From Prevotellaceae bacterium (GTDB lineage: Bacteria; Bacteroidota; Bacteroidia; Bacteroidales; UBA932), in assembly GCA_031269545.1 (NCBI GenBank), contig JAISYZ010000056.1:1-47219 (forward strand): a stretch of DNA of 47,219 bases, read 5' to 3'. Numbering within the stretch: position 1 is the stretch's first letter; each line of letters starts with the position of its first letter. The notes below the pieces were generated by a model. That model searched no databases. It saw only the letters and a program-made list of their open reading frames with translations, and was not told where the DNA came from. Below, piece after piece: positions 8,219 to 18,299 of the stretch. Both the position numbers and the translations under genes were made by a program.

Positions 8219-11200
8219 TTAATTTATTTCTTTACTTTCATTATTCTTTATTTTGCTCCGATTTGTAGAAATATAACTGTACATTACGGGAACTACATAC
8301 AATGTAAGTAATGTCGAAACCAACATTCCTCCGACAACCGAAACGCCCATTGCTATTTGTCCGTTGCAGCCTTCGCCAGTAGCAAATGCCAAAGGTACAA
8401 GTCCTAAAATTGTAGAAGCACTCGTCATTAGAATTGGACGCAAACGTTGAAGCGCAGCATCGCGAATTGCCGTTGTTTTATCAATTCCCGCTTCCTGTTT
8501 CTGATTGGCAAATTCGACAATAAGAATTCCGTTTTTAGCAACCAGTCCTATCAACATAATTATTCCTATCTGACTGTATATGTTCATCGTTATATTATTT
8601 AAATACATGAATGTCAACGCACCGGCAACTGCCAAGGGAACTGTAAACATGATTATAAGAGGATCTTTAAAACTTTCGAATTGAGCAGCCAGCACAAGAT
8701 AAATGAAAATTATAGCAAGAAGGAATGCAAACATCAGGCTCGAAGAACTTTCTTTGAAATCTTTTGAATCGCCCGATAATGCTGTGCGAAAAGTGTCATC
8801 GAGAGTTTCTTTTGCAATTTTATCCATTTCTTCAAGACCTTCGCCAATGGTGCGTCCGGGAGCAAGTCCTGATGAAATTGTCGCCGACACAAAGCGATTA
8901 TATCTGAACAGTCGCGGAGGCGCAATACCTTCGGTGAGTTCAACAAGATTGTCGAGTTGAATCATTTCGCCTTTATCGCTGCGAACATATATCGATTTTA
9001 AATCGGTCGGTTTGTTGCGTTGCTGACGATTTATTTCGCCGAGAATTTCATACTGTTTTCCGTTCATGTAAAAATAACCCATGCGCTGTCCGCTGAGCGC
9101 ATACTGTAATGTTTGCGCCATGTTTCGAGTGCTGACGCCCATGATGCTCGCCTTTTCGCGATTGATAATTATTCGTGTTTCGGGTTTATTGAATTTAAGA
9201 TTAACATCCGACATCTGAAACATCGGATTATCCTGAATCTTTGCCAGAAATTCGGGAATAACTGTTTGCAGTTTTTCGATATTTGTTGCCTGAATAACAT
9301 ATTGAACAGGCATTGCACCTCGCCTTCCGCCGAATGTTGTTTGTTGCTGCACAAAGGCTCGCGCTTTGGTTTTTGTGCGTAAAGCCTGCGAAAGTTTTTC
9401 GGCAATTGCCATTTGCGTATAGTTGCGCTTTTGTATATCATCTAAAATTATTCTGATATTTCCGCTTCCGCTGTTAACGCGAGCCTGAACAGAGTTAGCC
9501 TGAGGAAAAACAGAATCAACCACAACTGCAATATCTTCGGTATAATCGCGCATATATTCATAAGTTACGCCTTCGGCTCCGCGTGTATTTATGCTGATTT
9601 GCGAACGATCTTCCATCGGAGCCATTTCTGCCGGAATGTCATTCCACAAAAATATTATTGCAAATATCGTTATTAAGACTACCGAAACTGCAATTAAACG
9701 CTTTTTCAGAAATGCCGTAAGCGATTTTCTGTAAATATTATTTAATCCCTCAAAAAAAGGTTCTGTCTTTGCATACAGCCAGTTTTTCTTCTCGCGCCTG
9801 ACAAGAAGTTTTGTTGCAATCATAGGCGTAAATGTAAGAGCCACAAATGCCGATATAATAACAGAGCCTGAAACTACTATGCTAAATTCGCGAAATAATC
9901 TGCCTGTCATTCCTTCCATAAATACAATGGGGAAAAATACGGATACAAGAGTTATTGTTGTCGAAACAATAGCAAAAAATATTTCCTTTGCTCCTTTAAT
10001 TCCCGCTTCAAACGGCGACATTCCTTTTTCTACTCGAATGTATATATTTTCCGTCATAATTATGGCATCATCAACCACAAGCCCTATTGCCAGCACAATT
10101 GCAAGCATCGACAATACATTTATTGAAAATCCTGCAAGATACATCACGAAGAAAGCGCCTACAAGCGAAACAGGTATTACGATACACGGAATTAATGTTA
10201 CGCGCCAGTCGCGAAGAAAAATAAATATTATGCATATAACTAAAATAAAAGCGATATATATTGTTTCTTCCACTCCTTTGATTGAAGCCCTAATGAATCG
10301 AGTATTATCAAATCCGTAAGTGTATGTAATATCTTCGGGAAGATCTTTTTCCATCATTTTCATTCTGTCGTAAACGGCATCTGCAATTTCGATATGATTT
10401 GCTCCTGGCTGCGGAGTAACGGCAACACCAACCATAGGAATCTTGTCCATTTTCATATAACTGCGAATATCCTGAGGTCCAAGTTCGGCGCTTCCTATGT
10501 CGCGAAAACGTACAATGTTTGCATTATCTTCTTTTATAATTAAATTGTTAAATTCTTCTGCCGTATGCATCAATCCCAATGTGCGAATGGTAAGTTCTGT
10601 CGTATTTCCTTCGATGCTTCCCGAAGGCAGTTCTACATTTTCGCGTTCTATTGCACTTCGCACATCAAGAGGCGTGATACCATATCCCGACATTTTTAAA
10701 GGATCTAACCACAGACGCATCGAATAACGTTTTTCGCCCCAAATAGAAACGCTGCTTACGTCCGATATTGTTTGCAGTTGTTCTTTCACCGTAAGGTCGG
10801 CTATTTCGCTTAATTCGAGCAGCGAACGTTTATCGGTTTTCAGCGCAACCATCAAAATAGGCATGGCATCGGCATCGGCTTTTGTTACTATCGGCGGATC
10901 GCAGTCGCGAGGAAGAAAGCGTTGCGCACGTGAAACCTTGTCGCGTACATCATTAGCCGCCGTTTCCAAATCTACCGACAATTCAAATTCGACAGTAATG
11001 TTACTGCTGCCTTGACTGCTGACGCTCGACAAGGAACGAATTCCGGGTATTCCGTTAATATTTTGTTCCAACGGTTCGGTAATCTGATTTTCGATAACAT
11101 CGGCATTTGCTCCCGGATATGATGTTGACACCGAAATAATAGGATTGTCAACCGAAGGATATTCGCGCACGCCCAGATAAGTATAACCTATGATGCCAAA

Positions 11201-11269
11201 AAGAATGACAGCCAAAGTTAATACAGTTGCCAGCACAGGACGCCGTATGCTAAGTTCTGATATGTTCAT
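8219..11269 (-). CDS. RND efflux transporter permease (AcrB/HAE1-like)
   Basis: 1016 aa; MNISELSIRRPVLATVLTLAVILFGIIGYTYLGVREYPSVDNP, GLVVDDAIIMTENIY, FMEGMTGRLFREFSIVVSGSVIISAFVALTFTPM. Confidence 0.96.
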   Translation of the reverse strand: MNISELSIRRPVLATVLTLAVILFGIIGYTYLGVREYPSVDNPIISVSTSYPGANADVIENQITEPLEQNINGIPGIRSLSSVSSQGSSNITVEFELSVDLETAANDVRDKVSRAQRFLPRDCDPPIVTKADADAMPILMVALKTDKRSLLELSEIADLTVKEQLQTISDVSSVSIWGEKRYSMRLWLDPLKMSGYGITPLDVRSAIERENVELPSGSIEGNTTELTIRTLGLMHTAEEFNNLIIKEDNANIVRFRDIGSAELGPQDIRSYMKMDKIPMVGVAVTPQPGANHIEIADAVYDRMKMMEKDLPEDITYTYGFDNTRFIRASIKGVEETIYIAFILVICIIFIFLRDWRVTLIPCIVIPVSLVGAFFVMYLAGFSINVLSMLAIVLAIGLVVDDAIIMTENIYIRVEKGMSPFEAGIKGAKEIFFAIVSTTITLVSVFFPIVFMEGMTGRLFREFSIVVSGSVIISAFVALTFTPMIATKLLVRREKKNWLYAKTEPFFEGLNNIYRKSLTAFLKKRLIAVSVVLITIFAIIFLWNDIPAEMAPMEDRSQISINTRGAEGVTYEYMRDYTEDIAVVVDSVFPQANSVQARVNSGSGNIRIILDDIQKRNYTQMAIAEKLSQALRTKTKARAFVQQQTTFGGRRGAMPVQYVIQATNIEKLQTVIPEFLAKIQDNPMFQMSDVNLKFNKPETRIIINREKASIMGVSTRNMAQTLQYALSGQRMGYFYMNGKQYEILGEINRQQRNKPTDLKSIYVRSDKGEMIQLDNLVELTEGIAPPRLFRYNRFVSATISSGLAPGRTIGEGLEEMDKIAKETLDDTFRTALSGDSKDFKESSSSLMFAFLLAIIFIYLVLAAQFESFKDPLIIMFTVPLAVAGALTFMYLNNITMNIYSQIGIIMLIGLVAKNGILIVEFANQKQEAGIDKTTAIRDAALQRLRPILMTSASTILGLVPLAFATGEGCNGQIAMGVSVVGGMLVSTLLTLYVVPVMYSYISTNRSKIKNNESKEIN

Positions 11270-11313
11270 AATATTGTTTGGATATAAAAAATCTGATAAT
11301 GAATTTTCTTGAT

Positions 11314-12435
11314 TTATAATTTTCCGAGTCTGTTATCTGTTTTCAGCGAATCGATATTATCAATCACCACAGGTAATCCCGTACGCAGTTGTAATGTTCC
11401 CGATATTATAAGTGTATCGCCTATGTTCAATCCGCTTAATATCTGCACGTTTGCATCGGTGCGCAATCCTTTTTGGACTTCGACAGGTTGAGATTTTCCC
11501 GATTTATATAAAAATACCTTATCTACTCCCATTTCGGGAACTATTGATTCTGTCGGAATTACTATTGCATTGCTAATTTCTTTTTGTTTCAACTGTATTC
11601 TGACAAATCGTCCGGGCGACAGTTCATGCCGCAGATTTGGATAGATAGCGCGCGCTTTCAGCGAAAATGTTTCCGCATCGACCTGCGCTTCGGTTGCATA
11701 AACCGAAGCATTATATGTTTCGGTGCGTCCATCAACAGTAAAGTTCAGGCGAGCGCCTTTATTTACGTCCGAAGCATAACGTTCATTTACCGAAAATTCT
11801 ATTTTGAGCGGCGACAGTTTAGTCAATTTTGCAATTATTGTGCTTGGCGATGCATAAGAGCCTTCGCTCACCTGACGCAATCCGATAATGCCGTCAAAAG
11901 GAGCGCGAAGTTCGGTTTGTCGAATGTTTGCCTTCACAAGTTCTATATCTGCATTTAATGTTGCAAGTTCGGTTTTTACCTGTTCGAGCGCTTCTTTGCT
12001 TACGGCATCCTTTTCAAGCAAAGCGCTTTGCCGCGACACGCGATCTTCGGCAAGTTGAACCTGTGCTTCGAGTTTTTTCAGTTGAGCCTGAAGCGGCTCG
12101 TCATTTACCTTTGCCAGCAATTGTCCTTTCATAACAGAAGAACCTTCATCAAAATGAATTTTCACAATTTTACCCGAAGTTTCAAACGATAAATTAACTT
12201 CTTCATCAGGAATAAGCCGCCCGTTGATGTATATATCATCACTCAGCGACTGTTCTCTAATAATAAGTCCGTTGATGTTCAACGGTTTTCCGCCTCCCGA
12301 CATCCTTTGTGTAGCGTTGTTGGCGTTATCACTGTTTTCGTCGCTTCCCGGAAGCAATTTGTAAACACCCCAACATGCAACCAGACAAAGAGGGATAATA
12401 ATTATTCTTTTCTTAATCTTATTCATAATACGCAA
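11314..12435 (-). CDS. RND efflux periplasmic adaptor (HlyD/MFP family)
   Basis: GSSVMKGQLLAKVNDEPLQAQLKKLEAQVQLAEDRVSRQSALLEKDAVSKEALEQ...LRAPFDGIIGLRQVSEGSYASPSTIIAKLTKLSPLKIEFSVNE; upstream of the permease on the same strand. Confidence 0.94.
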   Translation of the reverse strand: MRIMNKIKKRIIIIPLCLVACWGVYKLLPGSDENSDNANNATQRMSGGGKPLNINGLIIREQSLSDDIYINGRLIPDEEVNLSFETSGKIVKIHFDEGSSVMKGQLLAKVNDEPLQAQLKKLEAQVQLAEDRVSRQSALLEKDAVSKEALEQVKTELATLNADIELVKANIRQTELRAPFDGIIGLRQVSEGSYASPSTIIAKLTKLSPLKIEFSVNERYASDVNKGARLNFTVDGRTETYNASVYATEAQVDAETFSLKARAIYPNLRHELSPGRFVRIQLKQKEISNAIVIPTESIVPEMGVDKVFLYKSGKSQPVEVQKGLRTDANVQILSGLNIGDTLIISGTLQLRTGLPVVIDNIDSLKTDNRLGKL

Positions 12436-12646
12436 ATTTAAACAAAATTCATCAACAATTAGATAATATTTATATAAAAAGGTTTAAATACAAAATGGAA
12501 ATAATTTGATGATTTTACAGTCTTTATTGTCAATATTACTGCGATGAGCGTTGTTTATTTATTTGTTTGTCAGTTTTGTATGTGTAATAAAAGTGTTATA
12601 TACAAATACAAAAATTAAAATCAAACGCTTTATGAATTTCCGAAAA

Positions 12647-13207
12647 TTATTGATATTCTACCAGCGATAAAACTTTATCATTTCCAAGAAAGATTGAGCC
12701 GCCGAGATAACATAATTCTATAAAAAACACATAACCTGCAACAATTCCGCCAAGACGTTCTGCAAGTCGCGCTATCGCTTTTGCTGTTCCTCCTGTGGCA
12801 AGTACATCATCTACAATTATTATGCGCTGTCCTTTGGCGATTGCATCATTATGAATTTGTATCATATCTGTTCCGTATTCTTTTCCGTAAGGTTCTTCTA
12901 TCACGGCTCGCGGAAGTTTTCCCGATTTGCGTGCAGGAACAAATCCTATTCCAAGTCTGTCGGCAACTACGGGTCCAAAAAGAAATCCACGCGACTCTGG
13001 CGATACTACCAAATCTACTTTGCCGAAACATTTTGTTAAATCGACTAATGCCATATTTACTTTGTTGAACAATTCGGGCGACTGCAAAACAGGCGTTATA
13101 TCCTTAAACGAAATTCCGGGTTCGGGATAATCTTTGATTTCGGCAATTGACGAAGCTATTGTTTTGCCTTGCTTTTTTACTTCTTCGATAATTCTGTTTG
13201 TATCCAT
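12647..13207 (-). CDS. apt: Adenine phosphoribosyltransferase
   Basis: IAEIKDYPEPGISFKDITPVLQSPELF...VVSPESRGFLFGPVVADRLGIGFVPARKSGKLP...IIIVDDVLATGGTAKAIARL. Start moved to the internal ATG (MDTNRIIEEVKKQ) because the longer ORF overlaps the neighbouring gene. Confidence 0.95.
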   Translation of the reverse strand: MDTNRIIEEVKKQGKTIASSIAEIKDYPEPGISFKDITPVLQSPELFNKVNMALVDLTKCFGKVDLVVSPESRGFLFGPVVADRLGIGFVPARKSGKLPRAVIEEPYGKEYGTDMIQIHNDAIAKGQRIIIVDDVLATGGTAKAIARLAERLGGIVAGYVFFIELCYLGGSIFLGNDKVLSLVEYQ

Positions 13208-13226
13208 TTTGTTATTATTTTCATTA

Positions 13227-14630
13227 TTATTTAAGACTGAAAGATTGATGCAGTTCGGGAATAACAACATCATAAAATCCTTTTTTTATCAATCTGTTTC
13301 TAAATTTTTGCTGTACATCGGGTTCGCCGTGAACGATAAACATCTTTTTTACCAAATCGTAATTTTGACAAGCCAGATATTGCGACAGGTCGCCGTAATC
13401 GGCATGTGCGCTCATCGAGTTTATTTCTTCGATATCGGCTTTCACTTTGAACCGTTCGCCAAAGATTCCTATTTCGTCAGGACGCTGTTTAAGTCGAGCG
13501 CCGAGCGAACCCGGCTCGCAATAGCCTACCATCAAAATTGTATTTCGTTTTTCGCCTATACTGTTTGCAATATGATGTTTCACACGTCCAGCTTCAGCCA
13601 TTCCCGATGCCGAAATTATTACGCATGGTTCTTTTTTGCCGTTCAGTTTTTTCGATTCTTCGGCATCTTTTATATAACGCAAACCTTTGAAAGCGAAAAC
13701 GTCATTATCAATCAGAAATAATTTTTGAACGTTTCGGTTAAAATATTTTGCATGTTTTTTCACAACTTCGGTTGCTTCGATTGACAAAGGACTATCGACA
13801 AAATATTCTATATCAGGCAATTCTCCGTTCAGTTCAAGTTCGTTCAGAGCAAACAAAAGTTCTTGTGTTCTTCCTACGCTGAATGCAGGGATAATAAGTT
13901 TTCCACGTTTTTCGATACAGGTTTTAACAATATGTGTTTTTAATATGTCGGAATAAGAATCTACATCGTCGTGCAGTTTGTCGCCATAAGTCGATTCTAT
14001 AATTATATAATCGGCTTGAGGAAAGCGCTGTGGCGATTTCAAAACAGGATCGCCGTACCTGCCAACATCTCCGCTGAACGCTATGCTTGTCATTTTGTTG
14101 TTTTCTTTCAGTTTCAGGAATGTCGTTGCGCTGCCAATAATGTGTCCGCAGTCAAAAAACTGTATTTCCATGTCGTCGTCAACTGGATATGGAGTTTTAT
14201 ATTCAACCTGTTCAAACAAAGGAAGCGCATTTCGTACGTCTTCGTAATTGTATAAAGGCGTTACGGTTTTTTTGTTTTCGCGGCGGCGTATTTTATTGAC
14301 GTAAGCAGTATCGGTTTCCTGTATATATGCCGAATTGAACAAAAGGATTTCAGTCAAATCAATTGTTGCAGGCGTGCTGAAAATTCTGCCTTTAAAACCA
14401 TCGTGAACTAATTTTGGAATCAGTCCGCTGTGGTCGATGTGAGCATGTGATAAAATTACATAATTAATATCTTGCGGATTAAATCCGAAATCAGAATTAA
14501 GTTTAAGCGTATCAGCGCCTAATCCCTGATACATGCCGCAATCGAGCAAAATGTTTTTGCCATTATCGAGTGTTATCAGGTGTTTTGAACCCGTAACGGT
14601 TTTTGTTGCTCCGTGAAAAGTTATTTTCAT
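13227..14630 (-). CDS. MBL-fold/beta-CASP RNA exonuclease-like metallohydrolase
   Basis: LSHAHIDHSGLIPKLV, AFSGDVGRYGDPVL, IIESTYGDKLH, IIPAFSVGRTQELLFAL, VIISASGMAEAGRVKHHI, MSAHADYGDLSQYL. Confidence 0.95.
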   Translation of the reverse strand: MKITFHGATKTVTGSKHLITLDNGKNILLDCGMYQGLGADTLKLNSDFGFNPQDINYVILSHAHIDHSGLIPKLVHDGFKGRIFSTPATIDLTEILLFNSAYIQETDTAYVNKIRRRENKKTVTPLYNYEDVRNALPLFEQVEYKTPYPVDDDMEIQFFDCGHIIGSATTFLKLKENNKMTSIAFSGDVGRYGDPVLKSPQRFPQADYIIIESTYGDKLHDDVDSYSDILKTHIVKTCIEKRGKLIIPAFSVGRTQELLFALNELELNGELPDIEYFVDSPLSIEATEVVKKHAKYFNRNVQKLFLIDNDVFAFKGLRYIKDAEESKKLNGKKEPCVIISASGMAEAGRVKHHIANSIGEKRNTILMVGYCEPGSLGARLKQRPDEIGIFGERFKVKADIEEINSMSAHADYGDLSQYLACQNYDLVKKMFIVHGEPDVQQKFRNRLIKKGFYDVVIPELHQSFSLK

Positions 14631-14801
14631 TTTTTTATCATCAAATTTCAGGTAGCAAATGTAAACAAAATTATAATTAGTTGCTCCTGTCGTAGTTTTT
14701 TTATTACAAAATTAATTTATGACACAAATTTGGAATAAGCATATAACAAATATAATAAATGCGGATAATCATTTTATGTATCTAAAAATCATCGTTTTAT
14801 T

Positions 14802-17783
14802 CTATGGTTTTGTTATTATGCCTGTGCCTTTGCGTCCATCTATTTTTATTGTCAGATGGCTGTCGAAATGAACCAGTCTTAAAAATTCTGTTTCGACGGC
14901 TGCCGGTTGTAAATTTAGAAAATCTTCGTCGAAAAATCCATCATTGCAGGGAGGATTTATTGTAAAATAACCTGCTCCGCACGAAGTCAGATTTTGAAAA
15001 AAATGAGTTCCCTGACTTGGTCCTATCTGATAATTTTGCAAACTGCATTCTGTTATAACACGCGCGTTACAGATATGCGCCCATTTAATCGGAATCCCAA
15101 GCCAAGGATCGCTGCTGCCCCAGCGCCCCGGACCTACGAGAATATAATATTTTTTGTTTTTTATAAATTCACTGTTTATTTTTTCTATTTCATCTGCTAT
15201 TTGTCGTGTTTTTGCCGAATCGAACGAGGCGCTTTTAACATATAAAACATCATGCACATCGGTCGAAATTCCGTGTCCTAATGCGAAATTTGAAATCATC
15301 AACGAATTTTCATGCGAAATATCAGTCAAATCTTCTTCAATCATTTCTTTTTGATCAACAATCGGTCGTATTTGCAAAAGATACAAAGTCGCCTTGTCGC
15401 GGTTGTTGGGATGAATATTCACTGCAAATTCAATTTCTATCGGGCGTCCCATTTCTTTTTGTCCGATTTCCATAAGCGTTTTCAGCGTTTCGGCAAGAGG
15501 AAACAGGTCGTGTTCGAGAATATTTGCAAACGAAATAATTTTGCGTCCTTTCGGATAATATCCCGGACGTATAATGTCGTTTTGATAATCGTATGTTGAT
15601 GCGATAAAGTTCAATGCTCCATCTTTGTCGGCATCTTCTATGCTTAATTTCACAAGATTGAATGCATCGTTTGCCGAAAAATTTATCGGCATATTTTCCA
15701 AGTCGAGAGCAAAAAATGTTGATTGCGTATCGCGCAAGGCAAATTTCACCGAACTTAACTGCAAGACATTTCGCGGATAGAACGGCGAAAATCTTATTGT
15801 ATTTCCTCCATCGACAATATATTTTCCAAGTCCTAATGCAATGTTTACTATTCCTTCTTCGGGTTTTTCGTTATTTATGGGATAAAAATTAAGCGAACGG
15901 GCAACGCCGCTAATCAACGGGTACAGGCGTTTGTCGAATTTTACGCCTACAACTTCCTGAAGCACTATTGCCATTTTTTCCTGATCGATAATGTTGCTTG
16001 TCGCCGTCATGTATGTTTTGCTTTCTTTGAAAAATACCGAAGCATAAACGCCTTTTATAGCATCGCCTATAATGCGCAGCATACTGTTTTTGTCGTCGAG
16101 GTTTGGCAGCATGTAAGTCGAATATACTCCTGCGAAAGGCTGATAATATGCATCTTCCAAAAGACTTGATGAGCGAACGGCAACAGGACGTTTTATAACA
16201 TTCAGGAATGCCATTATGTCTTCGAATAATCGCTCGGGCAGTTTGGCTTCGATAAAATGTTTGAATATAATTTCGTCCGAAACATCACTGAGCGCAAGGC
16301 TGTACAGATTGTTTGTTTCCATAAATTCGTCGAAAATATCGGTACACAAAACAACGGTTTTAGGAATATTCACCGAAAAGTTTTCTTTGTACAATTCGGG
16401 ATAGCGTTTTATCATTGCGCCGATAAAAGCTAAACCGCGTCCCTTGCCGCCAAGCGAGCCATCGCCGATACGCGCAAAATTGCTGTATTCATCAAACCTT
16501 TCGCGCTGATAAATTGCGACAATTCCAGAATTTTTCATAAGTCGATAACGAACTATAACATCAAAAATAAATTGACGCGCTTCGTTCATATCATTATATA
16601 CGCTGACATCCACAGGACGCAGCAGTTCGGCGGGAGGAAACATTGCCCGCGAATAGAAAAATCGTGAAAAATGATTTTGCGACAAATGATATTTCAACGA
16701 ATCGTCGGGTATCTGAAATATTTTATTTTGCAAATCTTTCAAATCTTCAATGCGCATTATTTCATGTCGGGTATCGGGATTTATTATAACAAAATCGCCA
16801 AAGCCAAACTGTTCCATCACGTTCTTTTTCAAGTCTTGAGGATAACTTTTTGAATTTTTATCAACAAACGAAGCGTTGAGTTTTTTTGCATATTTTACGT
16901 TTACGCTTTCTGACGATTCTATTATGACAGGAGTAGTAATTCCGCTTGTTTTGCGCACATATTTTCCAAACCTGTAACCTGCAACAGTATCTTTTTTCCC
17001 ATTACATGAAAAACTCATATCCGAAATTATTCCGAGAATATTACTGCTATATTCATCGTAAATCTGTACGGCTTCTTCGTAAGTGCGGGCAAGCAAAATC
17101 TTTGGACGTCCGCGCATACGCAGCATTTGTTGATGCGCGTTCAAGGCTTCTTTTGCAAAATGCTTGCTTTGTTCAAGCACAAATTTATACAAATGCGACA
17201 GCGCAGACGAATAAAAACGAACAGAATCTTCGACAAGCAAAATTATTTGCACGCCAACGCTTGCCGTATCGTCGGGCGCATTCATTTTGTCTTCGACAAG
17301 TTTGATTATGGCAAGCAGCAGTTCTGAATTGCCGAGCCAGCTGAATATATAGTCAATTGCGCTCAAATCTTCGTTTGCCACGCGCTTCGACACTTCTTTT
17401 GAAAATGGCGTGAGAACGACAATAGGAATAGAAGGATACTTCCGTTTTATGTCTTTTGCCATACCGAAAATATCGGAATCAACGAGATTGGGCATGAAGA
17501 TTATAAGCTCAAAAGTGCGTTCCGAAAGTTCTTTCAAAGCATCTGCCTCGGTTGAAACTTCGGTAAAGCGTGGCGGATAGCGCAAACTCAATGCTGTATA
17601 TTCGTTGAAAATCTGCTCGTCAACGCGTCCGTCATCTTCGAGCATGAAAGCATCGTATTTGGATGCAATAAGCAATACGTTGAAAATACGTTTGTTCATT
17701 AAATCGGCAAACGAGGTGTCTTTGAAAGCAACTTTTTTGAAATCGTATGTTCCGCTCATTAATTTTGTTTTTATAATATTCAT
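14802..17783 (-). CDS. Receiver-like domains fused to a PEP/pyruvate-binding (PPDK N-terminal) domain
   Basis: N-terminal receiver-like segment (LIASKYDAFMLEDDGRV...IIFMPNLVDSDIFGMAKDIKRKYPSIPIVVLTPFSK), second receiver-like segment (QIILLVEDSVRFYSSALSHLY), then GSLGGKGRGLAFIGAM and VAVRSSSLLEDAYYQPFAGVYSTYMLPN typical of PPDK_N. Confidence 0.85.
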   Translation of the reverse strand: MNIIKTKLMSGTYDFKKVAFKDTSFADLMNKRIFNVLLIASKYDAFMLEDDGRVDEQIFNEYTALSLRYPPRFTEVSTEADALKELSERTFELIIFMPNLVDSDIFGMAKDIKRKYPSIPIVVLTPFSKEVSKRVANEDLSAIDYIFSWLGNSELLLAIIKLVEDKMNAPDDTASVGVQIILLVEDSVRFYSSALSHLYKFVLEQSKHFAKEALNAHQQMLRMRGRPKILLARTYEEAVQIYDEYSSNILGIISDMSFSCNGKKDTVAGYRFGKYVRKTSGITTPVIIESSESVNVKYAKKLNASFVDKNSKSYPQDLKKNVMEQFGFGDFVIINPDTRHEIMRIEDLKDLQNKIFQIPDDSLKYHLSQNHFSRFFYSRAMFPPAELLRPVDVSVYNDMNEARQFIFDVIVRYRLMKNSGIVAIYQRERFDEYSNFARIGDGSLGGKGRGLAFIGAMIKRYPELYKENFSVNIPKTVVLCTDIFDEFMETNNLYSLALSDVSDEIIFKHFIEAKLPERLFEDIMAFLNVIKRPVAVRSSSLLEDAYYQPFAGVYSTYMLPNLDDKNSMLRIIGDAIKGVYASVFFKESKTYMTATSNIIDQEKMAIVLQEVVGVKFDKRLYPLISGVARSLNFYPINNEKPEEGIVNIALGLGKYIVDGGNTIRFSPFYPRNVLQLSSVKFALRDTQSTFFALDLENMPINFSANDAFNLVKLSIEDADKDGALNFIASTYDYQNDIIRPGYYPKGRKIISFANILEHDLFPLAETLKTLMEIGQKEMGRPIEIEFAVNIHPNNRDKATLYLLQIRPIVDQKEMIEEDLTDISHENSLMISNFALGHGISTDVHDVLYVKSASFDSAKTRQIADEIEKINSEFIKNKKYYILVGPGRWGSSDPWLGIPIKWAHICNARVITECSLQNYQIGPSQGTHFFQNLTSCGAGYFTINPPCNDGFFDEDFLNLQPAAVETEFLRLVHFDSHLTIKIDGRKGTGIITKP

Positions 17784-17816
17784 CGTACAAATTTACATCA
17801 TTTTATTTAATATTTT

Positions 17817-17824
17817 TACCTTTG
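17817..17824 (+). promoter_or_regulatory. Putative Bacteroidota -7 element (TACCTTTG) upstream of the YhcH-like gene
   Basis: TACCTTTG matches TAnnTTTG and lies 29 bp before the ATG at 17853; only a weak -33 (TTTA). Confidence 0.4.
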
Positions 17825-17852
17825 CGCAAGTTTTACTGATAAAATTATTTAT

Positions 17853-18299
17853 ATGATTATTGATTCTATTCTCGGACTTGAACGTTATCGCAGAATGAAC
17901 GAAGGATTTGAGAAAGCCTTTAAGTTTTTGCGTTCTGTCGATTTTAACAAAATAGAAGCAGGACGCTACGATATTGATGGCGACAATGTTTATGCTCTTG
18001 TTTCGGAAAACGATATGAAAAACATCGAGGATGCAAAACTCGAAGTTCACGATTCGTATATCGACATTCAAACGCCTGTGTCTTCAAGCGAAACATTCGG
18101 ATGGAAAGACCGCTCGCTCTGCAATACGGGCGAAGGCAAATATGATGACGAAAAAGATATTGCATTCTTCGACGACGAACCCGAAGTTTACTGTGTTGTC
18201 AATCCAATGCAGGTTGTGATATTTTTTCCCGGCGATGCACATGCGCCGCTTATAGGAAACGGGAAAATTAAGAAAATAGTTATAAAAGTAAAGATTTGA
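17853..18299 (+). CDS. YhcH/YjgK/YiaL family protein
   Basis: MIIDSILGLERYRRMNEGFEKAFKFLRSVDFNKIEAGRYDIDGDNVYALVSE...EVHDSYIDIQTPVSSSETFGW...FFPGDAHAPLIGNGKIKKIVIKV. Confidence 0.93.
   Translation: MIIDSILGLERYRRMNEGFEKAFKFLRSVDFNKIEAGRYDIDGDNVYALVSENDMKNIEDAKLEVHDSYIDIQTPVSSSETFGWKDRSLCNTGEGKYDDEKDIAFFDDEPEVYCVVNPMQVVIFFPGDAHAPLIGNGKIKKIVIKVKI

Noticed and set aside
8703-10727. ORFs opposite or out of frame with the RND permease (8703, 8734, 9113, 9169, 9879, 10497)
   Set aside because: Shadow ORFs within a strongly conserved 1016-aa coding frame.
13208-13273. N-terminal extension of the apt ORF (MMLLFPNCINLSVLNNNENNNK)
   Set aside because: Overlaps the end of the MBL hydrolase gene; the internal ATG at 13207 gives the normal Apt start.
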